Positions 11,641-22,847 of a stretch of 61,137 bases of DNA are shown here, piece after piece. The position numbers and the translations under genes were made by a program. Source of the stretch: Welwitschia mirabilis (Eukaryota; Gnetophyta; Gnetopsida; Welwitschiales); the NCBI GenBank assembly GCA_051453625.1, contig JBOZIK010000001.1, forward strand, positions 92,779,210 to 92,840,346, in the 5' to 3' direction. Positions within the stretch are counted from its first letter, which is position 1; every line of letters begins with the position of its first letter. The notes under the pieces were generated by a model, which saw only the letters and a list, made by a program, of their open reading frames with translations, was not told the DNA's origin and searched no databases.

Positions 11641-11812
11641 ATGAAAGAAATAAACTACAACTTACTTATTACCTGGTTGTATAATGGTCGATAATGCTCT
11701 CTTGCACATTGTGGCTCTCTAAAACTGAAACTACCCTTATCAACCTAGTGCTTATAGAACCCTAGCTTCCTCCTTTACTCCTCTAGCACTCCTCATGAAA
11801 AAGGTCTTCCCA

Positions 11813-11824
11813 AATCTTGTTATA
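11813..11824. repeat. Target-site duplication of LINE B, right copy
   Basis: AAATCTTGTTAT, identical to 5896-5907. It marks the 5' end of LINE B; host LINE sequence resumes immediately to the right. Confidence 0.9.
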
Positions 11825-13400
11825 CTTTTTTAACTAGAAGAATATCTTAATTTTGTAAGAAATTAAGCCTTTTTAAAAATTCTTCACCCTTTATAGCTTA
11901 CCATATTTTTGGATTAGTATAATTTTTGTTGTATCTTTCCATGTAATTCATAAGCTATGAAGCTCTTAGTGCATCTAAAATAAGTGCCTTTATAGGTATG
12001 ATTTACCTCCTTTTTTCCCCCCAGGTTATATTTAATTAGTTTAATTCATGGGATATTATCCTTTTATAGTTTACTAATAATTTGATGAACATCTATTAAT
12101 AAACAATCTTTTAATCTTTGTATACCTTGTTCTATTAAGGCTTTTAGATGAGCTATGAAGTTTCATTTGCATAGGGTAGTCTTACTCTTATCCTTCCCCC
12201 TTTACTATATGGAGTTTTGGAGAATTCTATTAATTTTCTTGATGATGAATTTGGGGTTGGAAAGTGGATGGAGTAGTGGATGGGGAAAGAAATAATGAAC
12301 ACTATATATCTGAGGGATGGAATGAGATAGACATTAGATCAGGATAAATTTTTCTCTTCAGAACAGAAATCTATTAGTCTAGTGTTATATTTCCTTTAAA
12401 TTCTTTCAAGAATGTGCTACCAACACTATATTTTATGCTAGTTTTAGGGGGATACCTAATTAGATATCATTGATTTATCCTTTCTTGGTTCTAATAATTT
12501 GGAGGATATCACTCCTTTATCTGATATTTTATCCAATAAAGTAGAGTTTTGTTTTGCTTCGGTTATCTTTAAGGCTAGTAGTTTGACTAAATAATTTCAT
12601 GGATTTTTTATGGCCTTGGCTTATGAGGAAGAGGCTTGAATAATCATTATAGTATCATTTTTATAATGGTTATTTATGAAGTTTTATTAACTGATCTTAA
12701 TTCCTTTTACTTCATTTTTTTATTAGAATTTCTTGTGACACATCTGTAATGAACAAAAATAAGTAAGGGAACAAGGGATTTTCTTATCTTAAACCTCATC
12801 CCATTATAAAGTATTCTACTCTATTGCTAATTATATCTAGTTATAACTTGGCTAGGATTACCATATTTATCCATAAATTAACTAAGTCTTCATTAAATGC
12901 TATTTTCCTAAGAACGGTATTTCAGGCTCTTTAGCTAACTATATCATGTGCATTAGCTATATTAATTTTAGTAAGAATCAAAGGAAATTTATGTTTTTTA
13001 TAGAATGAATAATTTCATGAGCAAGTAAAATTTGATCTTGTATATGCCTATAATGAATGAAGCCAGCTTGATTTAAAGAGATGACTTGGGACAGTAAGGG
13101 GTGATATAGCTGATCATAAGCTTAGTAAAAATCCAATAGAGTACATTGCATATTTTAAATATCCCAGGATATTAGCATTAATATTCTTTGGGATAAGAAC
13201 TATTTTGATTCTATTCATCTTTGTCGAAATTTATTTGTTAGAAAATATTCCTTACATAACATCTTAGATATTCACAGCTGGATGGAGAAGTAATCTCTAA
13301 GTAGCATAATGGGACAGCTACCCAACCTTAGGGCTTTATTATTCTTCATTGAATTAATAGCTTAAGGAATCTCTTCCTTGCTCATAGGTTTGTTTAACTC
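11825..13400 (-). pseudogene. Host LINE ORF2: reverse transcriptase
   Basis: Minus-strand RT of the host LINE, more decayed than that of LINE B. Readable pieces in order are MNRIKIVLIPKNINANIL near 13215, QAGFIHYRHIQDQILLAHE near 13060, then GLR, a stop at the Gln position, ENPLFPYLFLFI near 12735-12790. The last matches the LINE box GLRQGDPLSPYLFLF. The frame then runs into the C-terminal region, which is interrupted at 11825 by LINE B and continues at 5895. Stops and small indels are frequent. The alignment to LINE B along the whole stretch is what fixes the identity. Confidence 0.85.
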
Positions 13401-13734
13401 CTTATTTTCCTCTTTTATAATCTTACTTTTGATGACCAGTAGCTTAGGGATAATATCATCCCATTCCCATATAGTCCTAAGGTGCTTCTTCATCTCCATC
13501 TCAATATCTTCTTTCTTATATCGCATCTTGTTTTCTACCTTGATTTTTCTTATTTTATTATTAATTCTAGCTGATTTTACTAATGGAATAAGATTTTGAT
13601 ATGCTTATCTTTCTCTTATAGTTATTTAACTTTAGATCTCTTTTTTAAATATTTCTGTTCATATAAAATAATCTCCTAAATTTCCTGGAGGTAATTATAT
13701 TTTGATTTTTTGATATTTTCCTAGTTTCATCCTT

Positions 13735-13859
13735 NNNNNNNNNNNNNNNNNNNNNNNNNNNNNNNNNNNNNNNNNNNNNNNNNNNNNNNNNNNNNNNNNN
13801 NNNNNNNNNNNNNNNNNNNNNNNNNNNNNNNNNNNNNNNNNNNNNNNNNNNNNNNNNNN
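13735..13859. other. Assembly gap (125 N)
   Basis: An unsequenced run between the endonuclease and RT parts of the host LINE ORF2. Confidence 0.95.
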
Positions 13860-14790
13860 ATATATCCATTTTTTTCACTCTCTCAAGTGATTTTTAAGTG
13901 CAGATAGATCTCTATCCATGAACATGACTAGTTTGGTTATATCATACCTTTTCTAAATTCTTTTTACTAGACTTTTCATGTATTCTCTTCTAATTTAATA
14001 CCTTTTCATCTCGAAGAAGTATTTAGGGAAAAAAATCATCTTAGTCTGAATTCTGATGAGTCTATAATAAGAAGTCATTTTATTGAAGCCACATGCTTGG
14101 ATTGACATTTTACTAATAATGTCTCTTCCTGTCATAATCCTATTTGTTAAATATCCCATTATCATGAAGTATTTAAGAAGATATACTCCCCTACCATTTT
14201 AATTATTCCTACTTATATTTTCCCATTTGTATAGGATTTGATTGAAGTCTTCCATTACCATCTACCTTTTCTTATTTGTAATTACATTTAGAAGATTATT
14301 AAATATTTGTATCTTATTAATATTACTTTATGGGCCATAGTTATGTACTATGAATAATTACTCTTCCTTTTAATAAATGGATATGTGTGTTAAGCCCTGT
14401 AAATTAAATCTACTTGTTTCCTGATAATAATCATAAACCCTCTAGATTTCCCTTGCATCCTAATAGCAAAAGTATTCTAGTCCTTTCAGAACCTTTTCAT
14501 ATCTTTATAATAGCTGATCTTGGCTTCTTGCAAGTAAACTAAATTACTATTATTCTTTTTAATAATATTAATTAGGGTATATTTCTTATGGGGGCATCCA
14601 AAAACCTTATNNNNNNNNNNNNNNNNNNNNNNNNNNNNNNNNNNNNNNNNNNNNNNNNNNNNNNNNNNNNNNNNNNNNNNNNNNNNNNNNNNNNNNNNNN
14701 NNNNNNNNNNAATAATATTAATTAGGGTCTATTTCTTATGGGGGCATCCAAAAACCTTATAGCTCCATGTAAAGAAATCAATTAAGTTTG
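13860..14790 (-). pseudogene. Host LINE ORF2: endonuclease and linker
   Basis: The endonuclease N-terminus is readable near 14780-14700 as TWSYKVFGCPHKK. This corresponds to the W-N-x-R-G-L-G-x-x-x-K-K start of plant LINE endonucleases. NLVYLQEAKI near 14530 corresponds to the catalytic LQETK motif, with Thr changed to Ala. Near 13990-13860 a linker reads SALKNHLREWKKMDI, typical of the stretch between endonuclease and RT. A 100-N gap (14611-14710) splits the N-terminal part, and its flanks are duplicated, so the true sequence may be shorter. Several stops; inactive. Confidence 0.75.
14611..14710. other. Assembly gap (100 N) with duplicated flanks
   Basis: The 48-50 bases before the gap (from about 14563, AATAATATTAATTAGGGTA...) recur after it (14711-14760) with one mismatch. 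The gap and one copy are probably an assembly artefact. Confidence 0.95.
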
Positions 14791-14829
14791 TTTTTTCCCT
14801 CTTTTAGATGCTTTGTCTCTTTTTTTAGT

Positions 14830-15960
14830 GTCTCTTCTATTACTGCTTGAGATTTATTCACCGAATTTTTTAAGGTTTCACTGTCCCTTAAGACTCTGTT
14901 ACTTGGTCTTTTCTTAGTGTATTATTTAGTGTCATTCATTTGAATAATATCCTTAGGCTTTTAAAATGTTTGCTCTTTCTTTTTCTTATTAATTGTTAAG
15001 GGTTAAATTAGATTAGAGTTTAGGTTCTTCTTTTTCTTTCATTCTTTAGGATAAACCACCATACTTTTTTAGGCCCTTCCTTCTGGTTTTATTCTAATGC
15101 CTTTTAGCTTATGCCTATATTTTCCACAGGAGGTCCATGCCTTTTTTTGTGCTCTATTTCAACTTATCTTTTTCTACATTCCTCCCTAACCCTTCTTCCT
15201 ATAGCATGAGAATATTTTCTTTATATATGTACACTTTCTATGTGGATGTTTTGGATTTCTAAATAATTCACGTATCACTAGTAGGTTTCTATATTCAATG
15301 TTGAGTGTGCATTCCCCTCATTTAGATTGAAATCTAATGGATTGAATTTATTTAACTCTCTTAAAACTTATCCAAATGCAAAACCTATCTAGGACTAGTC
15401 TCATTTTCTTTAGGAATTTAGTTAATCTTAATAAGTTCTTCAAATTATGAGGCTAAATTTTTTAGTATTTTTTCATCTCAAAATTTCAATAAAAACTTAG
15501 GGGCCTTAATCCAAATTGGAAGTTTCTGTAATAGATTTAGATTTGATTATGTCTATATAGTACATTTATCTAGGACAACTCATATTACTCTAAAGAATCA
15601 TAGGCCCCTTCTTATTAATTTGTTTATAAGTCCTTTTTATTATTAAACTAAAATTATACTAGGAACTTTGGCAGGGTAATAACTTAGACTCTCCTAACTC
15701 TTGTCCATTTTTTGACTACCTAATCTCTAATAAGATTTAATATTGGCTTAGGATTTGAAAAAATAAACTTATCTATAAGGTTGACATGGAATTTTTTTTC
15801 TATTTGTACACATGCATTATCATCCATATCCAAACCTAAAATGCTATCATCCTTGAAGAACTTCGATTTCTTAATTTTTAGGAATCTCTACTCCCAATGG
15901 ATTAAACCTTTACAATATGAAAACAAAAGCATAATAAAAAATGCCACATTATTGATTCCA
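14830..15960 (-). pseudogene. Host LINE ORF1, DUF4283-like
   Basis: The minus-strand reading near 15860-15720 gives KFFKDDSILGLDMDDNACVQ, then IEKKFHVNLIDKFIF, then SNPKPILNLIRD before a stop. It aligns with the ORF1 start of LINE B (DEDACSKLEKKL, LISKFVSSSPRLRLNLIRE). A Lys-rich C-terminal part continues toward 14830. Knuckle motifs are not clear here. This would be the RNA-binding ORF1 protein of the host LINE. It is strongly decayed. Confidence 0.7.
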
Positions 15961-16105
15961 ATGTCCCTTTTGATGCTAAGAATACTTCCCTGTGTTTTGT
16001 AATCCCTCCATGCCTCATGACCTCTTTCTTAGCTACTACCATTCCATTTGAGCCCTCTCTCCTTGACCTTGTTTCCATACTTTTCCAACATCCTACATCA
16101 AAAGA

Positions 16106-16215
16106 ATCCTATACTGTCTTTTTGTTATTCTTATGTGAAAACATTTTTTTTCATTTGTATATTTATTTTTATTGTTATCTTTAAATATTAAATTGATACC
16201 TAGGTATTTCTGACA
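16106..16215 (+). repeat. 5' LTR of element F, second part
   Basis: This is the continuation of the LTR split by the LINE. It starts with TATTCTTAT-type sequence like 25420 and ends TAGGTATTTCTGACA, matching the 3' LTR end TAGTATTTCTAATACA. The primer-binding site follows directly. Confidence 0.7.
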
Positions 16216-16227
16216 TGGTTTCAAAGA
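16216..16227 (+). other. Primer-binding site of element F (degenerate)
   Basis: TGGTTTCAAAGA, close to TGGTATCAGAGC, the complement of the 3' end of initiator tRNA-Met used by most plant copia elements. It abuts the 5' LTR end. Confidence 0.7.
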
Positions 16228-17744
16228 TTAGACTCGGTATTCATTTAGTAGTCCTTATAAAAAGTTTAATGAGAAGAAAAAATTCTTTAGAGATTTCTAG
16301 CAATTATTTTTAACTTTAAGGATTTTTTCAATTCAAATATAGGGTCTTAACAATATTTATAACCTATTTGCATAGCTTTTATAGTGGTTTGTATAGTAAA
16401 TATTGATTCTAAAGGTTAAGATCCTTGTAGATTAATCCTTGACTATTAAAGCAATTTGAGATGAAATGAATATGAACATTAGATCAAAAGGAGCTTAAAC
16501 TTTTATAATTTTACCACAGAAACTATTATTTTGCACTATTAGTTCTTTCCATATGTTTAAAGAAGAGTTCAGAATTATATTTAGATTACAAATCCTTTAT
16601 TTTCCTTTTTGTATAGATACTTTCCTTATTTACAAAAATATTTAGGCATGGATCTTTCTATCCTTAGAAGTATGTACTTATCTTTAATAGTGAAAAGCTA
16701 TATGTAAATATTATGTTTTGAAGGATTGTACTATTGTTTTACCAATTGGCCTTTAAAAAAGATCATATATGTAAAATTATTAAAAGTGTAATGTTTACTT
16801 TAGAAAAAGAATTAAAAAAATGTAATCTATTCAGTATTTTGGGCATAAATTATTTATATAGTTTTTACTCTTTACAATCTACTCCATTTTAAAAAGATCT
16901 TAATAAAATAGAGGGACTAGTGGTCTTTTGTAACTTGAGGTAATTTTACATGGAAATAAGGAAAGTATTCTTATTATCATTAAATATGCTTATTCATTAA
17001 AATATTAGCTATGATCTTAAAGGTTGATATCAACTTTTTTCTTTTTTAAGGATAAGAATGACGAACCTTATTCTTGGCTATTTCATCTTCATTTAAAGGA
17101 TAAGGATGAATATTATAATATTTAAGTATTAATTCTTTGTAAAGAAGAAGGATGATTGTCTTTATTTATAGCCTCTTAAATTTACTTTGAAGGATAAGAA
17201 TAACCATCCTTATTCTTAGGTGTTTAACTTTCCCTTGTAGCATAAAGATGATCATTTATATTACTAAACATAAGGACAATCACTATTATTATTAAGTGTA
17301 AGGATGTCAATTGTTCTTATTAGGAATACAAATGATTGATATTATTATTGGGAATTCTAATGATCACTCTTATTCTTGGGCATAAAAATGATCACTTTAA
17401 TACTTGGATATTAGTTTTTGTATGGAGGATAATAACAACTAATATGAAATAGTAAGCCTTGAATACTATGTATTTCACTAGAGGAAAAATATGATCATCC
17501 TTACTGATCAGTAAAATCCTTGATTAGTTGCTTTTTCTTAGAGAAGAATCATGACTGTATTATTAACTAATGAAACTGCTTGGTTGCTTATTTTTCTTTA
17601 AAGGATAAGAAAAACTACCTTATTAAGTAATGAAAATGTTGATTAAATTTAAGATGGTCTTTATTATTATTACAAATTATGAGTTCAATGTGAATAGATG
17701 GTATAATGTGCTCATCTTGGTATCTAAAGTTGAGTAGATATACA
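16228..17744 (+). pseudogene. Element F internal region, expected gag, unreadable
   Basis: By position this is where copia gag should lie. I could not recover a convincing gag motif or zinc knuckle, and stops are dense in all frames. From about 17040 to 17450 the sequence is a degenerate minisatellite, listed separately. The stretch ends where LTR element G is inserted. Confidence 0.4.
17040..17450. repeat. Degenerate hairpin-capable minisatellite in element F
   Basis: About eight diverged units carry a core like AAGGATAAGAATAACCATCC followed by TTATTCTT. The best unit (about 17190-17220) can pair AAGGAT with ATCCTT, and AAGAAT-like with ATTCTT-like sequence. Spacing is roughly 40-60 bp and irregular. 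A related array lies at 22848-23090. Confidence 0.65.
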
Positions 17745-18017
17745 TGTTAGGATCCAGAGCTTCCAGGTGTAGTTGAGGTTCTTGAAACTGAGAGTAATGA
17801 AGACCTATTATGGAGTGTATTCATTGATTAATTAAACCAACTTATTGATTTTAATTAAAATAATTACATATATACACAATGTTATGGAAAAAATGTGAGA
17901 GAAATAAGCGGTAAGGATAGGTAATGAGATAAAAATAAGAGTAAGTAATCTTAACTAGTACTCAAGAAGCAAAATGGGAATGAGAGGGGTTGGCTATAGA
18001 GAAAACAATATCCAACA
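17745..18017 (-). repeat. 3' LTR of element G
   Basis: Plus-strand ends are TGTTAGGATCC and ATATCCAACA. It matches 20161-20430 throughout, for example CATTGATTAATTAAAC, AATTACATATATA and GAGAGAAATAAG. Confidence 0.85.
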
Positions 18018-18030
18018 ACCCCCTCCTTAA
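18018..18030 (-). other. Polypurine tract of element G
   Basis: On the minus strand AAGGAGGGGGT directly precedes the LTR start TGTTGGATATT. This orients the element on the minus strand. Confidence 0.8.
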
Positions 18031-18069
18031 TGAAAAATATAAGAATTATATTATCATCACAATTAAAGT

Positions 18070-18290
18070 GCTACAACATGCCTCTAGCATAGCAATCCAC
18101 ATAGAATTTACTACATAAGAAACTCTTTAAAATTCACTACTGTGAACTTAAAGATATTACCACATGTAGAACTCAATGAGTTCACCACATAGATATTTGT
18201 ATAGAACTTGATAAAACTTACCACATAAAACTTCATATTGAACTTGAAAAGTGCACCACATAAATTGAACTCACCACTGCCATGGGACTA
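18070..18290. repeat. Degenerate tandem repeat beside the G polypurine tract
   Basis: Five or six diverged units contain ACCACATA followed by GAACT or AACTT, spaced about 35-40 bp. It lies in the interior of G, just upstream of its polypurine tract. Confidence 0.55.
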
Positions 18291-19415
18291 ACCCAAAAGA
18301 GACTCATCACAACTTTGAACACATGCTAGACATGGAACCAATCTAGCAAGGAACAAACTTGATCAATTTACATATAAAAACAATATCATGAAAAAAGATC
18401 TCATACCACTTTTTATAACATTATTCCTATATGATATTGCATATGTAATTGGTTATCACAAGCCCACAACCTAGCTTAACAACTTAATCATCCCATCAAG
18501 TGAAGTGAAATAGGACTTGATAAATTTAACCCTCTGTCACATAATTATTAGCTAAAAAACATTATTAAAATATAATAAAATCTTCACATGGAAAGCATAA
18601 TTAGCCAAATAATACATGTAAAATAAATTACTTCCCCCAAAAATTAAGTATTTCTTTTTCTTATTAACATTATTGTTGTTGATGAAAACCATGTTTTATT
18701 TCATACAACGTTAAATCCAAGAAAAAATTATTAATTCCAATACCATAACATCACCACTCACATTTGTGTTCACATGTAGCTATAAGTCCTACTAGGGGCC
18801 ACTTTTAAACATCTTTAAAATGAATTCCTTTCACTATTAATTTAGCCTTCTATACATCCTAATAATTAACATATTAGTAAAAGGTGCATTGTCAATTGCT
18901 TCCTCTAGCAAGTAGTTCTCTTGGTTACTACTTAAAGAGAGAGAAAATAGCTAAAGGAATGGTTTAGGTTATGATCAAATATACACCAATAGAGACAAAA
19001 GTAGTGGTAAGTGCTTTAGTAGGAGAAATCGATGCCATAATAGATGGTGGCATATGAGAAAGGACATTAAGATCTTAATGTTACCATTATTATTCTTATA
19101 GGCCATTAGAATGTGATGAGAAAAGAATTATTCTTTAGATGATTTTATAGATTTTAACAGATCTAGATCATTTCCATAAAACCTCTACTTGTGTTTTTAA
19201 AGAAATAAGTTATAGGTTACTAAGATTAGTAAGAATGAAGATATAAAATCAATTTATGAAAGGGCTATTTAAAGGTAGCAAATTGACAATTTCTTTTAGA
19301 ATCTTATGGGAGATCTGATTATTGGAAAGATCTAGAATGGTAAGGCTTTTCAAAGATGCAATTATCTATGCAAGCTTACAGGAGAGTTAAACATATAAAA
19401 TTTGAAATAAAAATG

Positions 19416-19715
19416 CTACTGGCATTTTTTTGCATCAAAGTCCATCAATTTGCCATGGATTGCTTTGATATACAACTTGAAATTAATGCAGATCAAAATC
19501 ACAATGACAACACCTAAAAACTTGAACTTTAAAAGGGAAAGATATCTGCTAGATTTATTGATGCTATTCTCAAACCTTTTTAGCTTCTTTGATTTCGATT
19601 TCTTCACCATTAAAGTGGGGTCACTTGCCATATTTAGGATTTTAAGTTTATTTATGATTTTGTCAATCATGAAATGAAATAATTTGTATGAGGGACTTAT
19701 TAAATAAGAAGCCAA
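19416..19715 (-). CDS. Unrecognised 99-residue ORF inside element G
   Basis: An uninterrupted 99-codon frame on the strand of element G, in the place where a gag or cargo gene would sit. This is long for a region otherwise full of stops. The protein is basic. A Lys/Ser-rich stretch (VKKSKSKKLKRF) near residues 37-48 is followed by a hydrophobic segment (FLGVVIVILICINF) near residues 66-79 that could span a membrane. The N-terminus is MASYLIS. I do not recognise the family. It could be a captured host-gene fragment or a chance frame. The opposite strand is also open here, which weakens the coding argument. Confidence 0.3.
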   Translation of the reverse strand: MASYLISPSYKLFHFMIDKIINKLKILNMASDPTLMVKKSKSKKLKRFENSINKSSRYLSLLKFKFLGVVIVILICINFKLYIKAIHGKLMDFDAKKCQ

Positions 19716-20000
19716 GAAATTCCTTCATAAAGAAATGTAGAGAAGAGGGAAATAGTGAGGATTATAAGACAATCACTATAACTCAATGATGATGATATTA
19801 CTGTGAACATTTTCCTCCTATGATATGATTTTCTTCTTTGCAATTTCTTTGGCTTTACAACTCCCTTTCTATGATTGATTTATCTCTATTTTGCTATACT
19901 TCTCATCTTTAAAAAATGAAAAGGGAAAATGCTATGGATATGAAAAATGTAGCTTCTTCAGTGCCATTCAAACATTCTGCAACCATCCAGAAAGCATTCT

Positions 20001-20100
20001 NNNNNNNNNNNNNNNNNNNNNNNNNNNNNNNNNNNNNNNNNNNNNNNNNNNNNNNNNNNNNNNNNNNNNNNNNNNNNNNNNNNNNNNNNNNNNNNNNNNN
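20001..20100. other. Assembly gap (100 N) with duplicated flanks
   Basis: The 39 bases ending at 20000 (starting TGCCATTCAAACATTCTGCA) recur exactly at 20101-20139. The true sequence probably has one copy. Confidence 0.95.
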
Positions 20101-20148
20101 TGCCATTCAAACATTCTGCAACCATCCAGAAAGCATTCTAGGTTTTTC

Positions 20149-20160
20149 TCTAATGACATT
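20149..20160 (-). other. Primer-binding site of element G (degenerate)
   Basis: On the minus strand TGTCATTAGAG follows the LTR end and resembles TGGTATCAGAG, complementary to initiator tRNA-Met. Confidence 0.6.
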
Positions 20161-20430
20161 TATTAGGATTTAGAGATTCCAAGCATAGTAGATGTCCTTG
20201 AAACTACTATAATGAAGAACTCTTGGGGACTGTATGCATTGATTAATTAAACTAGCTCATTAATTTTATTCAAAACAATTACATATATATAAATGTTATG
20301 AAAAAACTATGAGAGAAATAAGAGAAAAAAATAGGTAATGAGACAAAGTGACATGAAGTGGTTTTAACTACCACTCAAAATGTGAAACGGGGATAAGAGG
20401 GTTTGACTACATAGAAAAAAATATCAAATA
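20161..20430 (-). repeat. 5' LTR of element G
   Basis: Partner of 17745-18017. The plus-strand start is TATTAGGATTTAGAG (TGTTAGGATCCAGAG in the other copy) and the end is ATATCAAATA. The divergence suggests an old insertion. Confidence 0.85.
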
Positions 20431-22400
20431 ATATAAAGGCCATTTAATAAAGGACAATCAACCACTATCAAAAAAAAATTAATTAGGCTATTGAAGAATG
20501 GAAATCTACAAAATATTATTTTCTTTTTGTTCTTGTTCTTCTTCTTCATTTTAAATAATGAACATCATCATTAAATGGTACAAACATGTACATACACATG
20601 TAAAATTATTTATGCATGAAAGATAACATTTAGTAAGAAATTAAACATGGAGTTTATCCATCTTCTAAACAACATAAAATAATCTTCATGTGAAAAGAGG
20701 AAAGTTCTTAGAGATAACTAATGAGCTTCAAGATGTTGAAAAGATACTTAACAAGGATAATAAAAAATAGTGCATTACATGAAAATTCTTTATTAGGAGT
20801 TCTTACATAATTAAAAAAAATGTAACTAGGTTATAAGAATACTATATACTAATAGAAATTATAGATCATGAATTTTGAAATGATTGTTATGCTCTTAGTA
20901 GACCATAATAAGTAGTACAACACATGATAGTGGATCTGTATGAAAGTTTATTATACAGGAGATAAAGTAACTATAGTGAAGATCATAATAATAAAAGGGC
21001 AAAAGTGAACAATCATTAAAATGGATGTGACTAGATTTGTGAAGAAATACAAACTTTTATTACATGAAAATGATGTAGAATGGATAATTAAAATGCATTC
21101 AAGTTAAAGTTTTGTATGATTATCCTCAAAAAGAAAGTTAATCACATTAGATAAAGGATAAGATTAGTGGAGAAGTTATCAAACCAATTGGATCTAAATG
21201 ATAATGAAATAGGTCTAGTCTTGTTAAAGATCATGTAGACATGATAGGATGTGTAAACTTATTTGTGTCCATTATAGTAAACTACTAGATAATTGATACT
21301 AAAGCTATAATCATTATATTAAACTACTAGATAATGGATACTAAAGTAGATCAACATATGGATTCAAGATAGAACTTACTCTATAAGTTGAATGAAATGT
21401 TTTGAAGCATATTTAAAATGGTAAGATAATAATTTATAACTACTTTTACATATTAGAATAATATTAGTGAAATATTCAAATGGAACAATTAAATTTCAAC
21501 TAAGAAATGAATGTAAATTATTTTCCTTTACTAAATTAATTTGAAAAGGATTTGATGTAGTGATGATGACATCACATGGAAAAGTGAAGGTCATTAGTGA
21601 AGCTAAGACACATGTCACATGTTAATTTGAAGGAAATCTAATCTATTTAAATGATATAACATTAAAATGTTAAGAAGAAAGATAATTTTCTTCAAGGATT
21701 TAAGAATAAACATTCATGTATATGGTCCTAGACAGTCTTACTTAATAGAAATATTTAATAGAAGTTCTTTAGCATCCTAAACTTAACATGTACTATTGGA
21801 TAGAAGAGCTCACCATTTAAGAGTTTATGAATAGCTATAAGTAGAGTATTTGAAGTATAAGCCATGAATTTTGAGTAAGGCTAAGAAATAACTATTTAAA
21901 AAGAGTAATAAAAAAGCTACAAGGAAGTTGGAGTTAGTCTAATTTGAAGTATGTAAACTAATGTCAATTAGAACATTAAGATGTAGAAATTATTTTTCTC
22001 ATTTCCATTGATAAGTATTATTAGAAATTGTGGATAATATTTTTTAGTACAAATTACAAGTTTTGATTATTTTGAATATTTTAAAAAATTAGGTTTAAAA
22101 TAATTCTACTTATAAAATTAAAACTTTGCACTGTAATAATCAAGAGGAGTACGTATAAAAGGAATTTGAGAAGCTTCTAAAGTTGAAAGAAATATGTCCT
22201 TTAATAATAGTGGTAGGAATATCATATTCATTTAATACAATAGATTATATGAATTGTATATTTCTTGATATAGTATGTGAAAGATTTATAAGAAGTTATT
22301 TACCTATTCATGAAAAAAGAAATTTGACTCAACTATTAATGTATTTAATAGTTTACTTAGAAAGGGTAGAAAATTGCTTTATGAGTTATGGATAATATGT
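20431..22400 (+). pseudogene. Element F pol: integrase (and possible protease) relic
   Basis: Only the integrase is clear. Near 21990-22390 the plus frame reads IKTLHCNNQEEYV, a stop, then KEFEKLLKLKEICP. This matches the copia integrase stretch I-K-T-L-R-T-D-N-G-x-E-Y with the catalytic Asp region changed. A continuation with IRSYLPIHE corresponds to the stretch after the QQNG motif. RNYFSHFH and a later YKLQVL piece fit the sequence before it. Upstream (20431-21980) I see only scattered hints of protease and GAG-pre-integrase and cannot place borders. Many stops and some shifts; inactive. Confidence 0.65.
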
Positions 22401-22547
22401 TCTAGAGAAGTGAGATGATTTTGAGTGTTTAGATTATGTTGTTATGCATGCGTGTTTTTACAAAATAATAATAAGCTTCAGTTGTATGCATAAGTAGATA
22501 TATTTGTTAGCTATGGGATTAATATAAATGAGTACAAAATGTTTCTA

Positions 22548-22610
22548 GTTAAAAAAAAAAAAAAGTTGGTAGGGTAAGGCTTGGAGGGGAAGGGAAAGAG
22601 GGGTGGTTCA
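22548..22610. repeat. Poly-A run followed by a purine-rich tract
   Basis: A run of A residues, then GGCTTGGAGGGGAAGGGAAA and further purines. It resembles a retroelement tail or polypurine tract but has no LTR beside it. It lies between F integrase and RT and may mark a small unrecognised insertion (about 22400-22840). Confidence 0.4.
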
Positions 22611-22847
22611 TTATTTTTCATAATGTATTATTTAAATAACATAAAAAATAAGTTTATTCCATTAGATAAGGAAGGGAAGACTCATTAAGTAAAGCATAGA
22701 TGGAATATATTAGGTACTTTTTCACATAGATTTTAGTCTTGGTGAGTGATGAGGGGCTAGGAGAAGGGAGGATATATGTGAACCTTTAAATTTAATGATT
22801 TAAGTAAAATACAAAAAATTATATGTTGATGATCCTACTACTGATTC

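Larger units (their letters stand above)
5908..11812 (-). mobile_element. LINE B: full-length L1-type LINE nested in the host LINE
   Basis: A 5.9-kb minus-strand LINE bounded by an exact 12-bp target-site duplication. Its poly-A tail appears as poly-T at about 5909-5919. In its own direction the order is: 5' leader (11812 to about 11640); ORF1 with a DUF4283-like domain and two zinc-knuckle-like motifs; ORF2 with APE-type endonuclease, reverse transcriptase, an unnamed conserved region and a J-domain; then a 3' tail. The leader begins GGGAAGACC on the minus strand. The same domains in the same order occur in the host LINE, so the two belong to one family. Both ORFs have stops and the element is dead. 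One 67-N gap is inside. Confidence 0.9.
3584..16105 (-). mobile_element. Host LINE (L1-type), interrupted by a second LINE
   Basis: This is a minus-strand non-LTR retrotransposon. Its 3' end is the poly-T run near 3584-3590 (poly-A on its own strand) and its 5' end is near 16105. Reading down the coordinates it shows a DUF4283-like ORF1 (about 15850-15480), endonuclease (14790-13860), reverse transcriptase (13350-12490), a C-terminal region that breaks at 11825 and resumes at 5895, and a J-domain (4080-3860). The two halves are separated by LINE B and share the AAATCTTGTTAT duplication. The target duplication of this LINE in the F LTR is weak: TCTATTATACT near 3573 against TCCTATACT near 16106. 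Three N-gaps fall inside the host part. Confidence 0.8.
17745..20430 (-). mobile_element. Element G: small LTR retrotransposon nested in F
   Basis: About 2.7 kb, with two direct LTRs of about 270 bp. Reading on the minus strand, the 5' LTR is 20430-20161 and the 3' LTR is 18017-17745. The LTR runs from TGTTGGATATTG to GGATCCTAACA. A degenerate primer site (TGTCATTAGAG on the minus strand) follows the 5' LTR, and a polypurine tract AAGGAGGGGG precedes the 3' LTR. Flanking bases are ATACA (left) and ATATA (right), a probable 5-bp duplication with one mutation. No pol domain is seen in the 2.1-kb interior, so it is probably non-autonomous. A 100-N gap is inside. Confidence 0.85.

Noticed and set aside
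19450-19677. Plus-strand 75-codon ORF opposite the G ORF
   Set aside because: It lies on the strand opposite to element G, has no recognisable motif, and is probably a shadow of the minus-strand frame.
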